Origin: Oleiharenicola lentus
Lineage (GTDB): Bacteria; Verrucomicrobiota; Verrucomicrobiia; Opitutales; Opitutaceae
Assembly: GCF_004118375.1 (NCBI RefSeq)
Contig: NZ_SDHX01000001.1
Coordinates: 2,731,693-2,795,692 of the forward strand
DNA: 64,000 nucleotides
Direction: 5' to 3'
In this document: positions 58,806-64,000 of the stretch, piece after piece
How the letters are laid out: each line of letters starts with the position of its first letter
Position numbering within the stretch: the stretch's first letter is position 1
Position numbers and translations under genes: made by a program
Notes under the pieces: model-generated
The model's database searches: none
Told to the model about the DNA's origin: nothing
The model's input: only the letters and a program-made list of their open reading frames with translations

Positions 58806-60119
58806 ATGCAAAAACACGTTCGTTGGCTCATGACCGAGATCGACCGCTGGGAGGCGGAGGGTGTTGTGTCCGTCGAACAGGCCGGAAAGCTCCGTGCCCG
58901 CTACGCCTCCACTGCTCCTGCAGTTCCGTGGGGACTTTTGGTCTTCGCCACGGCTGGCGCAATCGTCGTCGGCCTTGGGGTGATTCTCCTCTTCGCCTAC
59001 AACTGGGATGAAATTTCCAAGTTCGGCAAGCTGGCCCTCGTCCTCGGCTCGGTGATCGCCGCGCACACGTTCGGCATCCGGCTGCTCGCGCGTGCGGGCT
59101 GGCAGGCGAAACTGGGCGAGGCGCTGACTGTGCTCGGCACCATGCTCTACGGCGCCGGCATCTGGCTGGTCGCACAGATCTACCACATCGACGAACACTA
59201 CCCCAACGGCTTCCTCTTCTGGGCGCTCGGCGCACTCGCCATGGCCTGGGCGCTTCGCTCGACGGCTCAGGGGCTGATGGCCACGGTGCTGATCTTGATC
59301 TGGGGCTGTAGTGAGACGTTTGGCTTCAACAACGCCCAATACTGGGCCGTGCTGCTGGTCGTCGGTGGCATCGTGCCACTGGCGTGGCGGCAGCGCTCCG
59401 CCCTCCTGCTCGCCGCCGCTCTGGCCGTCATCCAGTTCCTCATCGCCGTCAACGCCACCTACTGGGGTGGCGAAGCTCACTCGCTGACTACCAGCCTCGC
59501 GCTCGGCGTGCTGCTGCTGGCCGCCGCCCGTTGGTGCACAATCTATCGGCCCGACTTTGGCGGCGGTGCCAGCGTGATGGCTTTCTTCGGCTGGGGCGCG
59601 TTTCTCGTGTGCGCCTACGTGCTATCGTTTCATGAGGCGGCCGACGACCTGCTCGACTGGTCGAATAGCAACGGTTCCGATGTCTTTCTTGCCGCGGGCT
59701 TCGGCTGGAGCCTCTTTGCCGCCGGTCTGATCGCCTGGGTGCTGCTGGCCCGGCGCGCCCTCGTGTTGAAAAGCATCTCGGTCCCGGTCGAGGACTGGCT
59801 GCTGCCCATCGCGCTGGTCTATTGCTTCGGTCTGGCGGTGATCGGCGTGCAGGCGCTGGAGCTTTTCGTCGCCTGGTCATTCAATCTGATGCTGCTCGGC
59901 GTGGCCATCATGTGGATGTGGCGCGGTTGTCGCGAGAGCCTGCTACGACCGACGGTGCTCGGCTCGGTGCTGCTGAGCTTCGTGGTGTTTGCCCGTTACT
60001 TCGACCTCTTTGAGAGCATGGCCTCGCGCGGCGTGGCCTTCATCATCCTCGGCGGCATCTTCTTCGCCGAGGCGATGTATTACCGAAAAGTTCGGCGCGA
60101 AACAGGAGGCGGCGCATGA
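58806..60119 (+). CDS. DUF2157 membrane protein
   Basis: This 437-residue protein has an N-terminal soluble DUF2157 segment (MTEIDRWEAEGVVSVEQAGKL, cited by its ends TEIDRW and VEQAGKL). This is followed by about ten or more hydrophobic helices beginning LLVFATAGAIVVGLGVILLFAYN and ending FIILGGIFFAEAMYY. In many bacteria a DUF2157 gene is followed by DUF4401 and GDYXXLXY genes. Here a GDYXXLXY gene follows with a 4-base ATGA overlap, and no separate DUF4401 gene is present. The extra membrane segments may hold that domain. The function is unknown; it is an inner-membrane protein of a conserved unit. Confidence 0.8.
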   Translation: MQKHVRWLMTEIDRWEAEGVVSVEQAGKLRARYASTAPAVPWGLLVFATAGAIVVGLGVILLFAYNWDEISKFGKLALVLGSVIAAHTFGIRLLARAGWQAKLGEALTVLGTMLYGAGIWLVAQIYHIDEHYPNGFLFWALGALAMAWALRSTAQGLMATVLILIWGCSETFGFNNAQYWAVLLVVGGIVPLAWRQRSALLLAAALAVIQFLIAVNATYWGGEAHSLTTSLALGVLLLAAARWCTIYRPDFGGGASVMAFFGWGAFLVCAYVLSFHEAADDLLDWSNSNGSDVFLAAGFGWSLFAAGLIAWVLLARRALVLKSISVPVEDWLLPIALVYCFGLAVIGVQALELFVAWSFNLMLLGVAIMWMWRGCRESLLRPTVLGSVLLSFVVFARYFDLFESMASRGVAFIILGGIFFAEAMYYRKVRRETGGGA

Positions 60120-61180
60120 AATTGAAACTCGTCATCACCGTCGCCGTCCTGCAGGTGCTCGTGCTCGCCTTCATGGCCGGGCAGCGCGAGTGGATCATGC
60201 ACACCGGCACGCCGCTCACGCTGCGCACCGCCCCCATCGATCCCAACGACCCGATGCGCGGCGCCTACGTGCGACTCAATTACGACATCAGCGTCGTGCC
60301 CGCCGCGCTCTGCCGGGGCGAGACGGCCAAATGGGTCAAGTTCACCGGCGACTGGCGACAGCAGCGCCGGCTGCATGACCGCGTGGTCTATGCCGCCCTG
60401 AAGATCAACGAGCACGGCATCGCCGAGTTGGTCGCGCTCAGCGACCAACCGCCCGCAAGCGGCCCGTTCCTGCGCGGCCGCGTGGTAAGCGTGGACCATG
60501 ACGACATCCGCGTGCGCTACGGCATCGAGGCGATGTTCATGTCGAAGGAAGCCGCGTTGCGCACCGAATCCATGGCCATCAAGGAAAGGGCCGGCGCCCC
60601 GATGGCCGTCTCGGTTGCCGTCGGCGGCAATGGCACCGCCGTGCTGAAGAACTTCGCTTGGGAACCGCTCGGCCTGACCATCACGCTGCAGCGGCCGCCG
60701 ACGGAATCGCGCGACCCGACCCGCCCGTCGCAACAAATCCAGCGTCCGATCAACGCCGTCATCGCCACGCTGCACAACTACGGCGACAAGAACCTCGCCA
60801 TCGTGGATCTCCCCGGCGGCCGCTCCTTCCGCCTCGTGCCCAATGCGCTCATGAACCACAACCGCTTCGTGTGGGCGCCGCCCGCGGACTTTGCGGTGCC
60901 GGCCCCCCGGGCGGAGAACATCATCGTGCTCAAACCCGGCGAGAGCCTTGCCATCCAGATCGATCTCACGGATCGGGATTGGTGGATTCGAGACATCACC
61001 AAACCGGAAATCCCCCCTGCCGCTATGTCGCAAAGGGATAACTGGGATTGGAACGCCAGCTTTCGCCTCGAATACGTCCCGCCCTCTGCCGATGCCGTCC
61101 GCGGCCTCACCAACGCCGACCTCATCCGCCACGCGCCACTGCGCTCACGGGCGTTCAGTGCGATGCAGGGGATAGACTGA
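60116..61180 (+). CDS. GDYXXLXY-motif protein, long form
   Basis: This 354-residue protein starts in an ATGA overlap with the DUF2157 gene. It has one N-terminal membrane anchor (LVITVAVLQVLVLAFMAG). The family motif appears as PMRGAYVRLNY (G-x-Y-x-x-L-x-Y; the Asp is Ala here). Usual members are about 170-200 residues; this one has an extra 150 or so C-terminal residues (from PAPRAENIIVLKPGESLAIQID, cited by its ends). The function is unknown, but it is a reliable partner of DUF2157. It ends 2 bases before the alpha/beta hydrolase gene, so the three genes are probably one unit. Confidence 0.78.
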   Translation: MKLKLVITVAVLQVLVLAFMAGQREWIMHTGTPLTLRTAPIDPNDPMRGAYVRLNYDISVVPAALCRGETAKWVKFTGDWRQQRRLHDRVVYAALKINEHGIAELVALSDQPPASGPFLRGRVVSVDHDDIRVRYGIEAMFMSKEAALRTESMAIKERAGAPMAVSVAVGGNGTAVLKNFAWEPLGLTITLQRPPTESRDPTRPSQQIQRPINAVIATLHNYGDKNLAIVDLPGGRSFRLVPNALMNHNRFVWAPPADFAVPAPRAENIIVLKPGESLAIQIDLTDRDWWIRDITKPEIPPAAMSQRDNWDWNASFRLEYVPPSADAVRGLTNADLIRHAPLRSRAFSAMQGID

Positions 61181-61182
61181 GT

Positions 61183-61785
61183 ATGATCTATGTTCTTCCC
61201 GGTATGGGTGCCGACCGGCGTATGTATCCAGCACCGTGGGACACTCTGCCTGATTGCTCCTTCCTTAACTGGCCCGACTACTCGGGCGAACAATCATTGA
61301 GCGAAATAGCGGAGAGCGTCGTTCGCCGTCATTCGATCGAAGAGGGTGCATGGCTGGCCGGTTCTTCACTCGGTGGCATGGTAGCGACCGAAATAGCGAT
61401 GATGGTGCCGCTCAGGGGAATTATACTGATTGGCAGCGCTCGGTCACCAGACGAAGTCAGCACTTTGCTGCGCGCAGTTTCGCCGTTGATCGACCTCGCC
61501 CCGTTGCCATTCATTCAGCAACTCGCAGGCAAAGCTCCGATGGATTTGATGCAGATGTTCAAAGACAGCGACCCCGACTTCATTCGTGCTATGTGTCGGG
61601 CCATCGTGAACTGGAAAGGCATCGAAAAATACGTGCCAATCCACCGCATCCATGGCCGGCACGACTTGGTCATACCACTGCCAAAGCATGTCGAGCATGT
61701 GATCGACGGTGGCCACTTGATTGCCATGACCCACGCCGCGGATTGCGTGACTGCTGTGAAGAACCTCCTCAGCTCAAATCCCTGA
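61183..61785 (+). CDS. Small alpha/beta hydrolase
   Basis: The 200-residue product has the alpha/beta hydrolase elements: a start MIYVLPGMGAD, nucleophile Ser62 in GSSLGG, HGRHDLVIP with the acid Asp, and GGHLIAM with the catalytic His. There is no leader, so it is cytoplasmic. The fold is compact, without a lid domain, and the substrate is unknown. It follows the GDYXXLXY gene by 2 bases. The last 17 bases overlap the 3' end of the convergent dgt gene (61769-61785), so the two stops cross. Composition is less GC-rich than in the flanking genes. Confidence 0.85.
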   Translation: MIYVLPGMGADRRMYPAPWDTLPDCSFLNWPDYSGEQSLSEIAESVVRRHSIEEGAWLAGSSLGGMVATEIAMMVPLRGIILIGSARSPDEVSTLLRAVSPLIDLAPLPFIQQLAGKAPMDLMQMFKDSDPDFIRAMCRAIVNWKGIEKYVPIHRIHGRHDLVIPLPKHVEHVIDGGHLIAMTHAADCVTAVKNLLSSNP

Positions 61786-63040
61786 AACTCCCAAACTCCG
61801 GATCAAACAGCCGCCGGTAGGTCCGCACGATCATGCCGTCGGTCTGGCCGGCGATGAAGTCGCAGATGCGGCGAGCTTTGCCGTCCTGGGTCTTCTCCGC
61901 CTCGATCAGGCGGCTGACGTTGCCGGGAAGGATGCGGATGATGCGCTCGTTGCGCTGGACGTAGTTTTCCCAGATGGCGTTGAAGAGGGCGTTGATGATG
62001 ACGCGCGCCTTGTGCTCCAGCTGCTCGAGCTGCGGGCTCTCGAAGATGATGTCGTTGGCCATCTTCTTGAAGAACTCCGCCTCGCCGCGCGCCGTCTCCT
62101 CAATGATGAGGTCGTATTTGTAGCGATTCGTCTTCTCGGCCATGAAGTTGTCGCGCGTCTTCAGGCGACAGGCCTGGATGAAGTGGCCGATCTTCTTGGA
62201 AAAGGTGTTTTCGAGCCGGTCCTTGCGTACGGCGTCAAAGAACGAGTCAAGGTGCTTCTGTTCGATCGCGCCGATGGCCTCGCCGGCGGCCCAGCGCTCG
62301 ACGCGCTCGACCGTGAGGAAGCCCGCACGCACGCCGTCCACGATGTCGTTGAGTGAGTAAGCCGCGTCGTCGGCCCAGTCCATGATCTGGCACTCGACGC
62401 TCTTGAAGTCATTCAGCGCCTCGCCGCGCATGAGCGGTCCGGGGATGCGGGCGCCGGCGAAGACCCAGTCGCGGATGCCGCCCTGGCCGTCGTAGATGAA
62501 GTGGTTGAGCGGCGGGGTGGCGAACTCGGTGTAGAGCTTCTTGTATTTCAGCACGCCGTCGAGGAGCGCGCGCGTGGGCTGCATGCCCTTCACGCCGCTC
62601 TCGTTCTGGTAGATGGTCTCGCAGAGGAGGTGCAGCGTCTGCGCGTTGCCCTCGAAGCCGCCGCGGCGCTTCATCAGCTCCTGCAGCGTGCGCTCGCCGC
62701 TGTGGCCGAACGGCGGATGCCCCATGTCGTGCGACAGGCAGCTCGCCTCGACGAGGTCGGCGTCGATGTAGAAGTCATCCGACAACGGGTCGCCGCGGCT
62801 GAGCAGGTAGCTGCAGATGGAGCGGCCGATCTGGGCGACCTCCATCGAATGCGTGAGGCGCGTGCGGTAGAAGTCGTATTCGCCGCTGAGGAACACCTGG
62901 GTCTTCGACTGGAGCTTGCGGAAGGCGTGCGCGTGGATGATGCGGTCGCGATCGATCTGGAACGGTGTGCGGTAGTCGGGCTTCCGGCTGGAGCTCCAGC
63001 ATTGGGTGTCGAACTCGTTATAGAACCGGTTTGTCGGCAT
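61769..63040 (-). CDS. dgt: Deoxyguanosinetriphosphate triphosphohydrolase-like (dNTPase)
   Basis: This 423-residue HD-domain enzyme hydrolyses dNTPs to the nucleoside and triphosphate. The HD metal ligands are His64 (RLTHSMEVAQIGR), His104-Asp105 (CLSHDMGHPPFGHSGE) and a late Asp in DWADDAAYSLND. The start reads FYNEFDTQCWSSSRKPDYRTPFQIDRDRI (the last part cited as FQIDRDRI), typical of the family, and the length is normal. It balances dNTP pools and may limit phage replication. It is convergent with the hydrolase gene (17-base overlap). Its start lies next to a large word-repeat palindrome (63107-63245), which it shares as upstream region with ogt. Confidence 0.93.
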   Translation of the reverse strand: MPTNRFYNEFDTQCWSSSRKPDYRTPFQIDRDRIIHAHAFRKLQSKTQVFLSGEYDFYRTRLTHSMEVAQIGRSICSYLLSRGDPLSDDFYIDADLVEASCLSHDMGHPPFGHSGERTLQELMKRRGGFEGNAQTLHLLCETIYQNESGVKGMQPTRALLDGVLKYKKLYTEFATPPLNHFIYDGQGGIRDWVFAGARIPGPLMRGEALNDFKSVECQIMDWADDAAYSLNDIVDGVRAGFLTVERVERWAAGEAIGAIEQKHLDSFFDAVRKDRLENTFSKKIGHFIQACRLKTRDNFMAEKTNRYKYDLIIEETARGEAEFFKKMANDIIFESPQLEQLEHKARVIINALFNAIWENYVQRNERIIRILPGNVSRLIEAEKTQDGKARRICDFIAGQTDGMIVRTYRRLFDPEFGSFRDLS

Positions 63041-63106
63041 GGCGGTGAACGCGGACGAAAACAGGCCGCCGCCGCCGAGGCGAGCGGAATGGCAGTGAGG
63101 CGGAGC

Positions 63107-63245
63107 GTGACCACGGACAACGGACCATAGACCACGGACCTGAACCCGCCCTTGCAGCCGAACCGTCCATGCCAGCCCAACGAAGTCACAATCATCCCGG
63201 TTCCGGGCCGGGTCCGTTGTCTGTAGTCAGTGGTCTGTGGTCCGT
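63107..63245. repeat. Word-repeat palindrome between dgt and ogt (accacggac words)
   Basis: Left arm 63107-63140 reads gaccacgg, acaacggacc, atagaccacggacc. Right arm 63211-63245 reads ggtccgttgtc, tgtagtcagt, ggtctgtggtccgt. The right arm is largely the reverse complement of the left (acggaccacagaccactgactacagacaacggacc). A 70-base centre lies between them. It is the clearest example of the word-repeat class in the window. Confidence 0.85.
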
Positions 63246-63317
63246 AGCACCGTCCTTGGCCGATCGGCCACCCGGCGGAGGCTTGCACGCCTGAACGCGC
63301 CCCCTAGCCTGCCGACC

Positions 63318-63842
63318 ATGCCTCACACGCTTTTCCCCACGGCCTTCGGCACCTGTGGCATTGCGTGGAACGACACCGGGCTCACGGGCTTCCAACTGCC
63401 CGAGGCAACCGAGGAACTGACCGACCAGCATATCGCCGCGAAGGACCGCCTCACCGGCGAGTCCGGCCCCACCCCCGACTGGGTGCAGGCGCTCATCACC
63501 CGCGTGCAGCAGCACCTCGACGGCAAGCTGCAGGACTTCGAGCAGGCGCGTCTCGACTGGTCCCGGGTGAGCGATTTTCAGCAGGCCGTCTATCGCCACG
63601 CGCTGGCCATCAAGCCCGGCTACAAGAAGAGCTACGGCGAGATCGCGAAGCTCATGGCCCTCGGCAACGAAGCGGCGCGCGCCGTCGGTGTGGCCCTCGC
63701 CACCAATCCCTGGCCTCTGATCGTGCCCTGTCACCGCGTGGTGTCGGCCAGCGACAAGATGACCGGCTTCTCCGCCCCCGGCGGCGTGCGCACGAAGACC
63801 CGTCTGCTCGTGCTCGAAGGCGCGGAGCTGTTGTCGGAATGA
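63318..63842 (+). CDS. ogt: Methylated-DNA--protein-cysteine methyltransferase (Ogt type)
   Basis: ATG 63318 starts a 174-residue protein; upstream in-frame sequence lies in the repeat. The active-site Cys138 is in VPCHRVV, preceded by the DNA-binding helix region FQQAVYRHALAIKPGYKKSYGEIA (cited in part) and the arginine-finger ARAVGVALATNP. It removes alkyl groups from O6-alkylguanine in one irreversible step, repairing DNA. There is no N-terminal Ada domain. It is divergent from dgt, both starts facing the shared word-repeat palindrome. Confidence 0.95.
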   Translation: MPHTLFPTAFGTCGIAWNDTGLTGFQLPEATEELTDQHIAAKDRLTGESGPTPDWVQALITRVQQHLDGKLQDFEQARLDWSRVSDFQQAVYRHALAIKPGYKKSYGEIAKLMALGNEAARAVGVALATNPWPLIVPCHRVVSASDKMTGFSAPGGVRTKTRLLVLEGAELLSE

Positions 63843-63847
63843 ATCCT

Positions 63848-63960
63848 GTCATGGCGAGGAGCGACACGACGAAGCAATCCAGCTGTTTCGACAAGCTCAA
63901 GGTCCCGAGCCTGTCGAGGGACTGGATCGCCACGGGCGGCTTTGCCGCCCTCGCGATGAC
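63848..63960. repeat. Nested REP-like palindrome after ogt
   Basis: The outer arms start gtcatggcgagg (63848) and end ccctcgcgatgac (63960). Inside is a second palindrome: ttcgacaagctc with gagcctgtcgagg (about 63887-63920). One element thus seems to sit inside another. The core gagcctgtcga also occurs at 55356 within the GH2 galactosidase gene. Confidence 0.75.
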
Positions 63961-63969
63961 AATTAAGCC

Positions 63970-64000
63970 ATGAGGCAACGTTTCCAGTTTGATCCTGTCG
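63970..64000 (+). CDS. Possible start of a gene cut by the window edge
   Basis: An ATG at 63970 opens a frame (MRQRFQFDPV) to the window end, directly after the repeat. Too little is visible for recognition; it may be chance. Confidence 0.2.
   Translation, partial: MRQRFQFDPV

Overview
The window is a stretch of a high-GC bacterial chromosome. The gene content points to a verrucomicrobial polysaccharide degrader, most likely Opitutaceae (inferred from family content; no marker gene was placed on a tree). The signs are paired DUF1592-type cytochrome and DUF1552 genes, many exported sulfatases and glycoside hydrolases, DUF1080 proteins, and GC-rich palindromic repeats between genes.

Positions 1-29,626 are a carbohydrate-degradation region made almost wholly of exported proteins. 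The left part (1-8,727, plus strand) has two DUF1080 (3-keto-glycoside hydrolase type) genes, a DUF1593 nucleoside-hydrolase-like gene, an aldose 1-epimerase, a DUF362 gene and a GH2 mannosidase-like gene. A minus-strand block (8,957-16,614) has a GH43-like/beta-helix pair, a two-subunit molybdopterin hydroxylase (iorAB type) and a sulfatase. A tight nine-gene plus-strand run (16,806-29,626) holds a DUF1592 cytochrome, a DUF1552 protein, an esterase, a frameshifted sugar-isomerase-like gene, a sulfatase, a second GH43-like/beta-helix pair, an MFS sugar transporter and a second sulfatase. Together they would desulfate, deacetylate and cleave a sulfated glycan outside the cytoplasm and import the products. 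The substrate cannot be read from sequence.

Positions 29,627-33,100 are an atypical segment: a DUF5677-like gene, tRNA-Cys(GCA), a decayed-looking stretch and a GAF-domain gene. No integrase or transposase is visible.

Positions 33,168-64,000 are mostly housekeeping: an orphan ParA; two ABC-2 permeases without an ATPase; rnc, mfd, a SurA-like PPIase and radC; tRNA-Tyr(GTA) with a terminator; cardiolipin synthase; a fatty-acid desaturase; a methyltransferase; lysC and thrC; plsY and serA; an Old Yellow Enzyme; an SGNH hydrolase; an HD phosphohydrolase; a GH2 beta-galactosidase; a GNAT; a DUF2157/GDYXXLXY pair; an alpha/beta hydrolase; dgt and ogt.

The most unusual material lies outside classical genes. 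Three kinds of repeat recur. (a) GC-rich mosaic palindromes, one of which appears to be inserted in frame inside mfd. (b) REP-like inverted repeats beginning GTCATCCTGAGCG. (c) Long imperfect inverted repeats or single arms built from short repeated words, different at each locus, nearly all lying just upstream of a start codon. Other points of interest are the duplicated GH43-like/beta-helix module, the frameshifted isomerase-like gene, a sulfatase lacking the usual GKxH motif and a 30-codon DUF1080 remnant.
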